The position numbers and the translations under genes are program-made. 64,000 bases of DNA, from positions 248,001 through 312,000 of the forward strand of contig JAENYE010000001.1 in the NCBI GenBank assembly GCA_016841955.1, written 5' to 3'. Shown here piece after piece: positions 51,706 through 61,780 of this stretch; the stretch's first letter is position 1; the number at the start of each line of letters is the position of its first letter. The stretch is from Methanobacteriota archaeon. GTDB taxonomy: Archaea; Halobacteriota; Methanomicrobia; Methanomicrobiales; Methanoculleaceae. A model generated the notes under the pieces. The model made no database searches, was not told the origin of the DNA, and worked only from the letters and a program-made list of their open reading frames with translations.

Positions 51706-53493
51706 TCAGAAGTAGAGGAGAGAGACGATGCCGACGGCGACGAGAATGAAGACGACCGTCAGAGCACCCCCCGCCACGAGGTAGTCCCGGGTCCGGTAGT
51801 TTCCGGGGCCCATCAGGAGGGCGTTCACCGGGTGTGTCGGGAGAAGGAAGGAATTTGAAGTGCAGATCCCGACGAGGAGCGCAAGCCCGCGGGGATCGAG
51901 CCCGAACGAGCCCGCCATCACCAGCACGAGCGGGACGAGCAGTACGGTGGCGGCAACGTTCGACATAACAAGCGAGAAGGCGGTCGCGAGGACCGCAATC
52001 GCGATGAGGAGGAGGAGGGTCGGATACCCGGCAACCAGGCCGGTCATCCGGTCGGCGATGAACCGGGCCGTTCCGGTGGTATCCATGGCGATGCCAAGCG
52101 GGAGGAGTCCGGCAATCAGCGCGAGCGTCCGCCAGTCGACGGCCCGGTAGACCTCACCGACCGGGATGACCCGGAGGAGGACCATCGCGAGCACCCCCGA
52201 AAGAAGGCTTATCGCTATCGAGAGGCCGGTGTAGGTGAGGGCGACAGCGGCAAGAAAGCAGAGCACGGCGGCAGCCGCACCGCGCTCGCGAACCGCTGCC
52301 CGCCCCTCGACGGGGGTCACCAGGACGAAGTTCCGGCTCGTGGCGAGCGCCCGGAGCCGTTCCCAGCGGCCAAGGACGACCATCGCGTCCCCCGCCTGCA
52401 GGGGCAGGTCGGCAAGGTTCTTCCGTTGCTCTTCTGTCCCTGAGAGGAGGATCAGCACCTCGACGCCGTAGGTCACCCGGAACTCCAGGTCCCGGAGCGT
52501 CTTGCCGATGACCGGTGCATACGGCCGGACGATCACCTCCGCAAACCCCACGTTCGGGTCGGCCATGACGTTTGCGGTGCTCTCCCCCGCCCTGACCCAC
52601 TCGAGCCCGAAATCGTCCACAAATCGCGCAACATCATCATCCTGCCCAAGGATGCCGAGTTCCTGCCCGGCGGCGAACCGGGTATACCGCCACGGTGTGT
52701 AGACGACCTCGCCCCCCTCGGCGAGGGAGATGAGGTGGAGGCCGTAGCGCGAGATCATGTGCGCCGCGTCCCGCGTCATCCCGACGAGGAGGCTCCCTGC
52801 CGGGATCCGCAGGTAGGATATGCTGCAGGGTGGACGCCAGGTCCGTATAAGCTCCTCCTGAGGGCTCAACCGCGCCTCCTCCCGCCGGGGGAGAACCCGG
52901 TCCCCAAAGAAGTAGAAGAAGGCAATCCCGGCAAGCAGGAGCGGCACGCCGACGGGGGTGACGGCAAAGAGCCCGAAGGGCGCATACCCGCGTTGAGAGA
53001 GGAGGTCGTTGAGGACGATGAGGGTGCCGGCCCCCACCATGCTGACGGTGCCCCCGAGGATCGCGGCGTAGCCGACGGGCAGGAGAAGGCGCGACGCCGG
53101 AACCCCCGTAAGCGACGAGACCCGCAGGAGCGAGGGGAGGAAGACGGCAGTGGCCCCGACGCTCTGCATGAACGCCGAGAGTCCGCCGGCGACGAGGGAG
53201 ACGGCGGCGATCAACCGCCGCTCGCCGGTCCCGGCAAGCCTGACGATCGAGCGGGCGATGCGGATGGTCACCCCGGTCCAGTCGAGCCCGCGCCCGAGGA
53301 CCATCACCGAGAGCAGCGCGATGACCGCGCTGCTCGAAAAACCGGAGAGGGCCTGTGCCGGGGTGACGAGCCCGAGCCACGCGAGCGCGAGGGTCACGAG
53401 CATGGCGGCGACGTCGACCCTGACGATGCCGGTGGCGAAGAGGACGACGGCGGCGGCCAGCACCAGCAGAGTGAGGAGGACCTCGGTCTCCAT
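51706..53493 (-). CDS. SLC13/DASS family anion transporter with two RCK_C domains
   Basis: 595-residue membrane protein of the divalent anion:Na+ symporter family, with N-terminal helices (1-200), two TrkA-C/RCK_C domains (~215-375; SYLRIPAGSLLVGMT, then EVIVRPYAPVIGKTLRDLEFRV), and C-terminal helices (385-595) ending in LLVGICTSNSFLLPTHPVNALLMGPGNY, the family's signature near the second Na+ site. Substrates in relatives are sulfate, phosphate or dicarboxylates. Starts with ATG 53493. Monocistronic. Confidence 0.9.
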   Translation of the reverse strand: METEVLLTLLVLAAAVVLFATGIVRVDVAAMLVTLALAWLGLVTPAQALSGFSSSAVIALLSVMVLGRGLDWTGVTIRIARSIVRLAGTGERRLIAAVSLVAGGLSAFMQSVGATAVFLPSLLRVSSLTGVPASRLLLPVGYAAILGGTVSMVGAGTLIVLNDLLSQRGYAPFGLFAVTPVGVPLLLAGIAFFYFFGDRVLPRREEARLSPQEELIRTWRPPCSISYLRIPAGSLLVGMTRDAAHMISRYGLHLISLAEGGEVVYTPWRYTRFAAGQELGILGQDDDVARFVDDFGLEWVRAGESTANVMADPNVGFAEVIVRPYAPVIGKTLRDLEFRVTYGVEVLILLSGTEEQRKNLADLPLQAGDAMVVLGRWERLRALATSRNFVLVTPVEGRAAVRERGAAAAVLCFLAAVALTYTGLSIAISLLSGVLAMVLLRVIPVGEVYRAVDWRTLALIAGLLPLGIAMDTTGTARFIADRMTGLVAGYPTLLLLIAIAVLATAFSLVMSNVAATVLLVPLVLVMAGSFGLDPRGLALLVGICTSNSFLLPTHPVNALLMGPGNYRTRDYLVAGGALTVVFILVAVGIVSLLYF

Positions 53494-53589
53494 CGGGCAC
53501 CCTGGGTGAGAGGAGCAGAAAAAGGTGCGGGCGGTCCCGGGGGAGGGGAAAGTATCGGACGGATTACCCCGAAAAGGACAGGGCTCCTC

Positions 53590-54195
53590 TCACCCGTACA
53601 CGTCGCGGGTGACCCGGTGCGGCGTAAAGCGCCCGCGGTGGAAGACACGGACCTCGACCTCGGCGCCCTTGCGGAAGTCCCGCATCAGGAGATCGTAGGT
53701 CCGCCGGACGTAGCGCAGTCCTTCCCGGGCGAAGAGATCCCGGAGGGCTCGCCGGAACCGGATCGCCTGGTCGAGGAATGCCGCTTCGTAAGCCCGGGTC
53801 TCCCGGGCAATCCGGGCGCATTCGGCACCGTCGATCGGGGTGTTGTAGCATCCGTGCTCGTTTAAGCCGCTGATCTGCCGCCAGTCGACGGCGCCCGTCT
53901 CATCGGCCTCCCGATGGAGCATGTAGGGGTAGACCCGGCAGATGGCAAACCGCCGGTCGTAGATGCCGCACCTGCCGTCCTCGAGGAAGATGCAGGAGCC
54001 GTCCGGCTTTGTCCGGAGGGCGTAGCCCGAGACGTAGAACCTACCCTGCTGGTCGCAGGCATCAAAATCGGGTGCCGGGACGACGGAATCGGGCAGAAAA
54101 GAGCGGACGCTGTCGGTATCCTCCTCCAGCAAAAAGACGTGGCCGTTGAACTCCCGGGTGCAGCACCGGCCGCAGCAGTCGCAGGAGAACCCCAC
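53590..54195 (-). CDS. YkgJ-family cysteine cluster protein (zinc/iron chelate-binding type)
   Basis: 201 residues as annotated from GTG 54195, with the CxxCxxCC cluster CDCCGRCC at residues ~5-12 and later C-x6-C-x3-RR-FAICRVYPY, the metal-chelating signature of UPF0153/YkgJ. The true N-terminus is probably further upstream: the frame continues in a protein-like way to about 54300 (ending at a TGA) with EAEREKLLRFPEDEFIAIIREVG-like content typical of the family, but contains no ATG, GTG or TTG there. GGAGG lies 8 nt before an in-frame ACG at 54291. Function unknown. Confidence 0.75.
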   Translation of the reverse strand: MGFSCDCCGRCCTREFNGHVFLLEEDTDSVRSFLPDSVVPAPDFDACDQQGRFYVSGYALRTKPDGSCIFLEDGRCGIYDRRFAICRVYPYMLHREADETGAVDWRQISGLNEHGCYNTPIDGAECARIARETRAYEAAFLDQAIRFRRALRDLFAREGLRYVRRTYDLLMRDFRKGAEVEVRVFHRGRFTPHRVTRDVYG

Positions 54196-54389
54196 CTCCC
54201 GGATGATCGCGATGAACTCGTCTTCCGGGAACCGGAGAAGTTTTTCGCGTTCCGCTTCAAGGGCAGCAATCTGTTCGTCGAACGTGAACGTAACCGGCAG
54301 CCTCCGTCATCCTGCCCCGGCACGAATGTCGGGACTGTTGTCTCAGGTGTTTGACGGGGAGGGGGATATGCTCTTCGGCATCCGCCGTA

Positions 54390-55112
54390 TCACGGCTTCT
54401 TCCCTACCGTCGCAACATAGATCAGGAACTGCCCTTCGCCGTCGATGCCGAGGAGCCGGTTCACCGCCGCGTCGTCGAAGGCGCCGATCGCACAGACCCC
54501 GCACCCAATGCTCAAAGCCGCCAGGTAGAGGTTCTGGCAGACGTGGCCGGCGTCCAGGTGCAGGTAGCGGTAGCCGCGCTCGCCATAGCGCCACGTCATC
54601 CGGTCCGGGACGGCGGTCCAGAGGAAGGTGACGGCGCTCCCGCGGATATGCGGCTGGTCCAGGCACGCTGCCGCCACCTGCGGGGCGATGCCGGGGTCGC
54701 GCGATTCTTCGGCAAGGCGGTGCTCCAGCGCCAGGTAGCGGTAGAGCCCGGGGGGAACGTCCCCGACCCGATTGACCAGCAGGTAGGTCTCGAGCGCGTG
54801 CCGTGCGCCCGCGGACGGGACCGTGCGGAGGGTGAACGTCCCGTTGACGGCCCGCCTGACCCCCTGGGTGCACCAGAGGAGGAACGCAACTTCCGGGAGC
54901 GTAAGCGGTTCCGGGGCATAATTCCTGATGCTCTCCCGCTGCTCGATCGCATCCCATAGATCGATAGCAGGAAGGGTGATGCTTTCAGGGGCGGGCAGCG
55001 GGATAACCGTCTTCGCCTTCGTGTACGGGACCTCGAGAGGCGGCGGCGGGCGGCCCAGCATCTGGTCCGAGGGAGGCTGGTTTCCGTACTCAGTCCTCTG
55101 CATGAACTCCAT
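54390..55112 (-). CDS. SagB-type FMN nitroreductase-fold dehydrogenase
   Basis: 240-residue FMN enzyme of the SagB/ThcOx family. Motifs: IEQRESIRNYAPEPLTLPEVAFLLWCTQG (FMN-phosphate Arg/Ser), VPSAGARHALETYL, and the C-terminal GCGVCAIGAFDDAAVNRLLG. SagB homologues oxidise azolines in peptide natural products, but stand-alone copies are common in archaea and no cyclodehydratase (YcaO) is seen here. ATG 55112 is chosen because the upstream 13 residues are not family-like; 55103 is also possible. Confidence 0.87.
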   Translation of the reverse strand: MEFMQRTEYGNQPPSDQMLGRPPPPLEVPYTKAKTVIPLPAPESITLPAIDLWDAIEQRESIRNYAPEPLTLPEVAFLLWCTQGVRRAVNGTFTLRTVPSAGARHALETYLLVNRVGDVPPGLYRYLALEHRLAEESRDPGIAPQVAAACLDQPHIRGSAVTFLWTAVPDRMTWRYGERGYRYLHLDAGHVCQNLYLAALSIGCGVCAIGAFDDAAVNRLLGIDGEGQFLIYVATVGKKP

Positions 55113-55290
55113 TCCTGCCCCGCGCAGGGACCGGGCACCGGGGTTGAACATGGCGGCCCGGTGGATGCAGGAGGTACATAACCTTTTGCCCGCCGCGCAC
55201 CTCCCCTCTCCCGGCAGCCTCCGGAACCCAAATTCGGAAACGTATTAGCAGACTCCGTCCAATTAATACCACTACTCTCGAGGCATTCCC

Positions 55291-56223
55291 GTGATCGTGA
55301 CCTTCATCATATTCGTCGTCGGCACAGCCCTCCTCGTCAAAGGAGCCGACCTCTTCGTGGGCGGCGGAAGCGGCCTTGCCTTCCGGTACAGCATCTCCCC
55401 GGCCCTGATCGGGTCCACGATCATCGCGTTCGGCACCTCTCTTCCCGAGCTCGTCGTCAGCACGAACGCCGCAGTCACAGGAAACTCAGGAATTGCGCTC
55501 GGAAACGTTATCGGGAGCAACATCGCAAACATCGCCCTGGTCCTGGCCCTCTGCACCTTCATCCGGCCCGGTATGATCGCCGCGTCCGGGACGTCGCGCT
55601 CCGCGCTCACCCGGCACACCGTGCTGATGCTCGTTGCGACGGCAGCGTTCGCCCTGCTCGCCGCAAGAGGCACGCTCGACGCCCTTGCCGGAGCGGTCTT
55701 CCTCGTCCTCTTCGCAGGTATCCTCTTCGTTCTCCTGCGGGAGGGGCGCGAGGAGGGAGACGTCGAGATCGAATCCCGCGGGTGGGCCGACGCCCTCTAC
55801 ATCGGCCTCGGGATCGTCGCAGTCGTCATCGGTGCCCAGCTGGTCGTCGACAGCGCCGTCACGCTCGCAGAAGTCTTCGGGATCCCGGCCTTCGTCATCG
55901 GCGTCTCGGTCGTCGCCGTCGGCACGTCGCTCCCGGAACTCGCGACCTCGGTCGTGGCCGCCATCAGGGGCGAGGGCGCCATCTCCATCGGCAACATCCT
56001 CGGGAGCAACATCTTCAACCTCCTCCTTGTCCTCGGGATAAGCCTCCTCCTCGCCCCGGCCGCCGTCGGGTCCATGTTCGACATCATCGTCGTCGTCCTC
56101 TTCTCGGTCGCGATCCTCCCCCTGCTGTTTGCCCGCCCGTCCGTCGTCCGGGGCTGGTCGGCCCTCCTGCTCCTCGGCTACGCCGCCTACATCGCCTGGA
56201 GCCTCGGGGCAGTGCCCGGGTGA
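55291..56223 (+). CDS. Na+/Ca2+ exchanger (CaCA family, YrbG-like)
   Basis: 310-residue membrane protein with ten helices in two inverted halves, each carrying the alpha-repeat motif: STIIAFGTSLPELVVSTNAA ... GNVIGSNIANIAL in the first and VSVVAVGTSLPELATSVVAA ... GNILGSNIFNLLL in the second, with the Glu residues that bind Ca2+ and Na+. GTG 55291 start. No neighbours in the same operon; a repeat element follows. Confidence 0.95.
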   Translation: MIVTFIIFVVGTALLVKGADLFVGGGSGLAFRYSISPALIGSTIIAFGTSLPELVVSTNAAVTGNSGIALGNVIGSNIANIALVLALCTFIRPGMIAASGTSRSALTRHTVLMLVATAAFALLAARGTLDALAGAVFLVLFAGILFVLLREGREEGDVEIESRGWADALYIGLGIVAVVIGAQLVVDSAVTLAEVFGIPAFVIGVSVVAVGTSLPELATSVVAAIRGEGAISIGNILGSNIFNLLLVLGISLLLAPAAVGSMFDIIVVVLFSVAILPLLFARPSVVRGWSALLLLGYAAYIAWSLGAVPG

Positions 56224-56584
56224 GCGTGTTACGTGGGAAGAATCTAGCATGAGCCCCCGTTGCGGCATGTTTGATTCGGTGTTTTTCCAAGGAATCCCGG
56301 TACAGTGGACCGTGGAGACATCACCATTGGGGGGTGGGGACAGGGGAGGGGGGGTCTCCCCCTCCCCGCGAGGCAATAGTCCAGAGAATTCGTGCCCGGG
56401 GTGCAGCCAACACAGCGATCAAGCCCGTGAACGCTGGGTCTCATCGACACTTTTGTTATAACCTCTCGACACCGCCTCCCCGAAACCACCTCCGATCCCG
56501 CCGGAAGACTTCGAAAATATTCGTAGGTTACGCAAAGATGATGCATCGGCACGTGCATCTCCCTTCATTGGAAGGTGAACGGAT
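56224..56584. other. 361-bp intergenic region with repeat copy C
   Basis: It holds copy C of the G-run element (56296-56369). Its right half, just before the beta-propeller gene, has a weak TATA-like stretch (TTTTGTTATAACC near 56451). No gene or RNA recognised. Confidence 0.6.
56296..56369 (+). repeat. Dispersed G-run palindromic element, copy C
   Basis: It begins CCCGGTACAGTGGACCGTGG, then GAGACATCACCATTGGGGGG, and ends with CTCCCCCTCCCCGCG. It shares the first 20 bases with copy A save one, but the right terminal arm (CAATAG) is only partly preserved, so this copy looks truncated at its right end. Confidence 0.8.
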
Positions 56585-58498
56585 ATGAGGAACTGGAAAC
56601 TGGTGGCGGCGGTAGCCCTCGGGTGTCTCGTGATCGCCGCGATCATCGGGACCGCCCTCGCGTCGGAGGACGCCGGGGAGGAGACCTGGGGAGATTTACG
56701 GAAATTTGCATCGAAAGAGGAGATCGAGGCGTTCTTGAAGGAGCACGCGCAGGGAGGGCGGAGCGACGGCGGCTACACCTGGGCCCCGGGAGCTACCAGG
56801 CAGGAGAACGTCATGGACGCGCCTGCACCGGCAGCGACGTCCGCCCCGACGGCCGCACGCGACTACTCCACCACGAACGTGCAGGTGCAGGGCGTTGACG
56901 AGGCCGACTTCCTGAAGAACGACGGGAAGTACATCTACATCATCTCGGGGGAGACGCTCGCGATCCTTGAAGCGTTCCCGGCAGAGGACGCCAGGATCCT
57001 CTCTGAGACCCGGATCGACGGGCGTCCGACGGCGCTCTTCCTCGCGGGCGATCGCCTTGTGGTCTTTGCCACCGGAACGGAGGAGCAGATGACCACCCCG
57101 GAGGGGAGCGTAACGCCGGTCCCGGTCTGGCGGACGGTGACGCACGCGTACGTCTACGATGTCGGGGACCGGGGAGATCCGGAGCGGGTCAGGACCCTGA
57201 CCTTCACCGGCGACTACTACGACGCCCGATTGATCGGGGACTACGTCTACACCCTCACGCGGGAGTCCCCCGTCTGGATGCAGGACGAGATCGCCCTCCC
57301 CGAGGTGAGGACGGGCAGCGCGCCGCCCCTCCGGCCCGACGTCTATCGCCCCGAAAGCCCCCTGCAGAACTACGTCTTCTACACCGCAAGCGCCTTCTCC
57401 GTCCGGAACGATTCGGGCACCCCCGATGCCGAGACGTTCCTCCTCGGCTACGACACCACCCTCTTTGCATCGCAGAAGAACCTCTACATCGGCTACCGAA
57501 ACACAGGGCCGGCGTATTTCTCCGGGACACCGCCGGACTCCGCCGGCGCCCGGGACCGGACGATCATCCACCGGTTCGCTATCGAGCGGGGGCAGATCGA
57601 CTATAAGGCCATGGGCGAGATTCCCGGACACCTGTTGAACCAGTTCTCGCTCGACGAGTACGCAGGCAACCTCCGGGTGGCGACGACCATCGAGGGCTGG
57701 ACGCGGGAGGGAACTCTCCAGTACAACAACGTCTACGTCCTCGATCCGGAGATGGAGACCATCGGGACGCTCGAGCATATCGCGCCGGACGAGCGGATAT
57801 ACGCCGCCCGGTTCGTCGGCGACCGGCTCTACCTGGTGACGTTCAAGCGGATCGACCCTCTCTTCGTCATCGACCTTTCGGACCCAAAACATCCGGGCAT
57901 CCTCGGGAAACTCAAGATCCCGGGCTACTCCGACTACCTTCACCCATATGACGCGGACCACATCATCGGTGTCGGGAAAGAGACAAGCGAGAACGCCTGG
58001 GGCGGCGTCTCGGTGGAGGGGCTCAAGATCGCCCTCTTCGACGTCTCGGACGTGAACAACCCCGTCCCGGTCGATACCGTCGTAATCGGGGAGGCAGGGA
58101 CCGACTCGGAGGCCCTCCGGGACCACAAGGCCTTCCTCTTCGTAAAGGAAAAGGACCTCCTCGTCATCCCGGTGAGCGAGGTCAAAAGGGTGGAGAACCC
58201 CTCGTCGAGCTACCCCGGCTCCTATAGCACCACGACCTGGCAGGGAGCCTACGCCTACTCGGTGAACCCGGAGGAGGGGTTCACCCTGAAAGGCACGGTC
58301 GCCCACGCCGAGAGGGGACCCTCCTACTCCTGGAACTCACCCGACGCGGTGCGGCGGTCGCTTTTCATGGACGACACCCTCTACACCGTCTCACAGAGGA
58401 GCGTCGTCATGACCAATCTTGACGACGGCAGCCGGATCAACGAGGTCTTCCTCCCCTACCGGTGGGAGGCCTACCCGACCCCCTACCCGGTCTGGTGA
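56585..58498 (+). CDS. Secreted beta-propeller domain protein (PF09826 type)
   Basis: 637-residue protein with an N-terminal signal or anchor helix (residues 7-26) followed by a low-complexity Ala/Thr linker and a propeller domain (~95-637): TNVQVQGVDEADFLKNDGKYIYI opens the domain and YTVSQRSVVMTNLDD closes it. This is the extracellular beta-propeller family of archaea (PF09826), of unknown function. SD GGTGAACGGAT overlaps the start. The 3' end overlaps the ATPase gene by 16 bp in convergent orientation. Confidence 0.88.
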   Translation: MRNWKLVAAVALGCLVIAAIIGTALASEDAGEETWGDLRKFASKEEIEAFLKEHAQGGRSDGGYTWAPGATRQENVMDAPAPAATSAPTAARDYSTTNVQVQGVDEADFLKNDGKYIYIISGETLAILEAFPAEDARILSETRIDGRPTALFLAGDRLVVFATGTEEQMTTPEGSVTPVPVWRTVTHAYVYDVGDRGDPERVRTLTFTGDYYDARLIGDYVYTLTRESPVWMQDEIALPEVRTGSAPPLRPDVYRPESPLQNYVFYTASAFSVRNDSGTPDAETFLLGYDTTLFASQKNLYIGYRNTGPAYFSGTPPDSAGARDRTIIHRFAIERGQIDYKAMGEIPGHLLNQFSLDEYAGNLRVATTIEGWTREGTLQYNNVYVLDPEMETIGTLEHIAPDERIYAARFVGDRLYLVTFKRIDPLFVIDLSDPKHPGILGKLKIPGYSDYLHPYDADHIIGVGKETSENAWGGVSVEGLKIALFDVSDVNNPVPVDTVVIGEAGTDSEALRDHKAFLFVKEKDLLVIPVSEVKRVENPSSSYPGSYSTTTWQGAYAYSVNPEEGFTLKGTVAHAERGPSYSWNSPDAVRRSLFMDDTLYTVSQRSVVMTNLDDGSRINEVFLPYRWEAYPTPYPVW

Positions 58499-61212
58499 CG
58501 GCGGGACCGGTATCTCCTGACCGCCTTGAAGACCTCCATCGCGACCACGACCAGGGAGGCGAGGGCGAGCAGCGCGAGCCATTCAACCAGGGAGACGGGC
58601 TGCACCTGGAGCACGTCCTGGAGAAACGGCACATAGAGCGCGAGGATGTGGATGCCCTGCGCGGCAACGACGCCGGCGAGCAGGAAGTAGTTGCGGCTTA
58701 TGGGGACGCGGAACGCAGACAGGTACTCCGACCGGCAGTTGAAGGCATGGAAGTTCTCAAAGAGTACCATCAGCAGGACGATCAGGTTCCGGGCAGCGAA
58801 CTCGTCCCACCCGTTTCCAAGCAGCCAGTACCAGGCACCGAGCGCGACCAGCCCGATGACCGCCCCGGAGAGGAGGGTCTCCTCTATCATCAGCCGATTG
58901 AAGATCCCCTCTTCCGGCCTTCGTGGCGGCCGGTTCATAACGCGAGGGTCTCCCCCCTCGAACGCCAGCGCCACGTCCTGGATGCCGTTCGTCACCAGGT
59001 TCAGCCAGAGAAGCTGGACCGCAAGGAGGGGCAGCGGAAGGCCCACGACGAGGGCGAGCAGGAAGAGGAGGACCTCTGCAAACCCGGTCGAGATCAGGAG
59101 GTAGACGACCTTCCGGACGTTGTCGTAGGCGTACCGGCCCTCCTCGATCCCGGCGACGATCGAGGCGAAGTCGTCGTCGGTGACGATCAGCGACGCCGTA
59201 TCCTTGGCAACATCGGTCCCGGAGCCCATCGCGACCCCGATATTCGCGCTCCGGAGCGCCGGCGCGTCGTTGACCCCATCCCCGGTGACTGCAACGAACG
59301 CCCCGCTTTCCCGGTAAGCCTCGACGATCCGGAGTTTCTGCAGCGGCGTCACCCGGGCAAAGACCCGGGCCCGCTCCACCCGGTCGATGAACTCGGGCAG
59401 TGTCGGGATCTCGGAATCTCCCAGGTCGGCGCCGGTGACGACCTCGTCGGGAGAGTCCGTGATCTCAAGTTCCCGCGCGATGGCAAGAGCCGTTGCAGGG
59501 TGGTCCCCCGTCACCATCACCACGTCGACGCCGGCATCGCGGCACCGCCGCACGGCATCGGGTACGTCGGGCCGGATGGGGTCGATGAACCCGACCAGGC
59601 CGAGGAGTTCGAGGGGGGGCACCTTCGGGTCCTCTGCAGAGAACGATCCTTCCACGCGGCCCCGGGCCACGGCAAGCACCCGAAAACCGCCGGAGGTGAG
59701 GGCGTCAAGTTCCTCCTGCACGCGGTCCCGATCGAGGGGCACACCCCGTTCCTGCTCCGCGGCCATCGTCCGGCAGAACGGGAGGACCGTCTCGACGGCC
59801 CCCTTGACCGCCACCCGGATCTCTCCGGCCTCCCGGTACCAGACGGCAGCGTACCGCCGCTCGGACTCGAAAGGGATCTCGGCAACGGATGGCGCACCCT
59901 CGCGGATACCGGCGGGATCGAGTCCCAGTTTGTAGGTGAGCGCGAGAAACGCCACGTCGATCGCATCGCCCCGGTGCGCCCAGTCCCCCCCATCGGTCCG
60001 CTCCAGGACGGCCTCGTTGCTGATCGTTGCTGCCCGGGCCAGACGTTCCAGACGGTCGCGGGCGGAGCCGGATATCGGGGCGCCGCTCCCGTCGAGAACG
60101 TCCCCCTCGCCCGCATACCCGGCTCCCGTAACGGAGAACGCCTCGCCCGTCGGCAGGACAACGACCCGGGCGGTCTGCTGGTTCACGGTGAGGGTACCCG
60201 TCTTGTCGCTCGCGATCAGCGTGCAGCTCCCGAGACTCTCCACGGCTGCGAGGAACCGGACGATGACGTTCCGCCCGGCCATCCGTGACGTTGCGATCGA
60301 GAGCGCGACGGTCAGTGCGATCGGCAGCCCCTCGGGGATCGCCGATACCGCGAGAGCGACGGCAAGGAAGAATACCTCAAGAGGGGGCATCCCCTGCCCG
60401 AGGACGATGATCGCAAGCAGCCCTGTTGCGGCAAGGACGGCGATGCTGATCTTCCGCGAGAAGTCTTCCATGCGGATGACGAGCGGAGGTCTGCCCGCCT
60501 CCGACGCCGTGACCGTCTCGGCGATCTGCCCGATCTCGGTATGCTGGCCGGTCGCGACCACGACCCCCATGCTGCGGCCGCTCATGACGGTACTGCCGGC
60601 ATAGAGCATATCCAAGCGGTCGCCCAGGGGCAGGGACGCATCCACGGGATCGGGGTTCTTCCCGACCGCGTGTGACTCGCCGGTCAGGAGCGACTCGTCG
60701 ACGGTGAGCCTCCGTGCCTTGAGGATGCGGATATCGGCAGGGATGCGGTCGCCCGACTCCAGGATAATGCGGTCGCCGGGAACCAGGTCTTCGGCCGGTA
60801 CGGTCGCCTCGCGGCCGCCCCGCCTCACCCGAGCACGGATCTTGAGCATCTGCTGCAGGGCCGTCGCGCTCCTCTCCGCCTTCACCTCCTGGAAGGTCCC
60901 GATGACGGCGTTGACCAGGATGACGATGAAGATGAAGGCCGCGTCGGTGAGATCGACAAAGAGGACCGAGATGATCCCCGCCACAAAGAGCACGTAGATG
61001 AGCGGGCTCGTGAACTGGCGAAGGAACACCTCAAGCGCCGTCGGAGGCCGCTTCTGCGGGAGAGCGTTCTCCCCGAAGATCTCCCTCCGCCGGGCGACCT
61101 CCGCATCCGGGAGGCCGCCGTCCGGCGATGCGAGCCGCCCGGCTACGTCGTCCGCCGGAAGGGCGTGCCATGTCGTCGTCCGCGACTCTTCGGGGGAGAG
61201 GAGGGTGTCCAT
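58483..61212 (-). CDS. P-type (P2) cation-transporting ATPase
   Basis: 909-residue pump with about ten helices. Domain order and motifs: N-terminal cation ATPase domain; actuator motif LLTGES (residues ~175-180); phosphorylation site SDKTGTLT (near 335); P-domain TGDGVNDAPALR (near 630); helix-4 motif AVSAIPEGLPIAL and helix-6 motif WLNLVTNGIQDVALAFE. The helix-4 PEGLP and helix-6 N-x3-x-D pattern places it in the Ca2+/Na+/K+ or Mn2+ (P2) class rather than heavy-metal P1B; the ion is not predictable. ATG 61212. Confidence 0.92.
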   Translation of the reverse strand: MDTLLSPEESRTTTWHALPADDVAGRLASPDGGLPDAEVARRREIFGENALPQKRPPTALEVFLRQFTSPLIYVLFVAGIISVLFVDLTDAAFIFIVILVNAVIGTFQEVKAERSATALQQMLKIRARVRRGGREATVPAEDLVPGDRIILESGDRIPADIRILKARRLTVDESLLTGESHAVGKNPDPVDASLPLGDRLDMLYAGSTVMSGRSMGVVVATGQHTEIGQIAETVTASEAGRPPLVIRMEDFSRKISIAVLAATGLLAIIVLGQGMPPLEVFFLAVALAVSAIPEGLPIALTVALSIATSRMAGRNVIVRFLAAVESLGSCTLIASDKTGTLTVNQQTARVVVLPTGEAFSVTGAGYAGEGDVLDGSGAPISGSARDRLERLARAATISNEAVLERTDGGDWAHRGDAIDVAFLALTYKLGLDPAGIREGAPSVAEIPFESERRYAAVWYREAGEIRVAVKGAVETVLPFCRTMAAEQERGVPLDRDRVQEELDALTSGGFRVLAVARGRVEGSFSAEDPKVPPLELLGLVGFIDPIRPDVPDAVRRCRDAGVDVVMVTGDHPATALAIARELEITDSPDEVVTGADLGDSEIPTLPEFIDRVERARVFARVTPLQKLRIVEAYRESGAFVAVTGDGVNDAPALRSANIGVAMGSGTDVAKDTASLIVTDDDFASIVAGIEEGRYAYDNVRKVVYLLISTGFAEVLLFLLALVVGLPLPLLAVQLLWLNLVTNGIQDVALAFEGGDPRVMNRPPRRPEEGIFNRLMIEETLLSGAVIGLVALGAWYWLLGNGWDEFAARNLIVLLMVLFENFHAFNCRSEYLSAFRVPISRNYFLLAGVVAAQGIHILALYVPFLQDVLQVQPVSLVEWLALLALASLVVVAMEVFKAVRRYRSRRHQTG

Positions 61213-61444
61213 GATATCGTCTCATGTACGTCACAGGGTGCGGACGCCCCCAGAAGAACGGGTATACCCAACCATGCCGGACGGCCTGTATCAGAGGAGA
61301 CGGGGCAGGTTGGTGAAACCGTTCCGCCCGGCGAGGCCCGGGATGCCGTCAGTAACGATCTCCGGGGTATGCCCGGAGAGGGATCTGTCACCGCATATAA
61401 AAACCTGCAGGCGGTGACCCGCAGGGATTCTTCTTCCCTGCGGA

Positions 61445-61780
61445 TCACGCGTGGATCATCGTCAGCATCATCTTGAAGCGGGTGACGGCGTGGACCGCAT
61501 GGGGCTTTTGTGCCGGCATGATGATCAGGTCGCCCGTCTTCATCGGATACTCGGTGCCCGCGATGGTGATCAGCGCCTCCCCGTCGAGGACCTGGAGGAC
61601 GGCGTCGTAGGGTGCTGTGTGCTCCGAGAGGCCTTCGCCCGCATCGAAGGCGAAGACCGTGATGGTGCCGGACTTTGTGTAGACGAGCATCCGGCTGACG
61701 ATCGAGCCCTGCTGGTAGGCGACGAGGTCACGGGGGTCGATTATCCGTTCGGTAAGGTTCTCTTTCCCTGCTTCAGGCAT
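61445..61780 (-). CDS. Cupin domain protein
   Basis: 111-residue single-cupin protein. First motif GLSEHTAPYDAVLQVLDGEA (with H-x4-Y-x3-Q replacing the usual H-x-H), second motif KTGDLIIMPAQKPHAVHAV with the conserved metal-binding His. Likely a small sensor or isomerase; substrate unknown. ATG 61780. It is divergent from the radical SAM gene at 61883. Confidence 0.88.
   Translation of the reverse strand: MPEAGKENLTERIIDPRDLVAYQQGSIVSRMLVYTKSGTITVFAFDAGEGLSEHTAPYDAVLQVLDGEALITIAGTEYPMKTGDLIIMPAQKPHAVHAVTRFKMMLTMIHA

Noticed and set aside
54390-55112. Azoline-peptide (SagB) biosynthetic cluster
   Set aside because: No YcaO cyclodehydratase, precursor peptide or transporter within the flanking genes.
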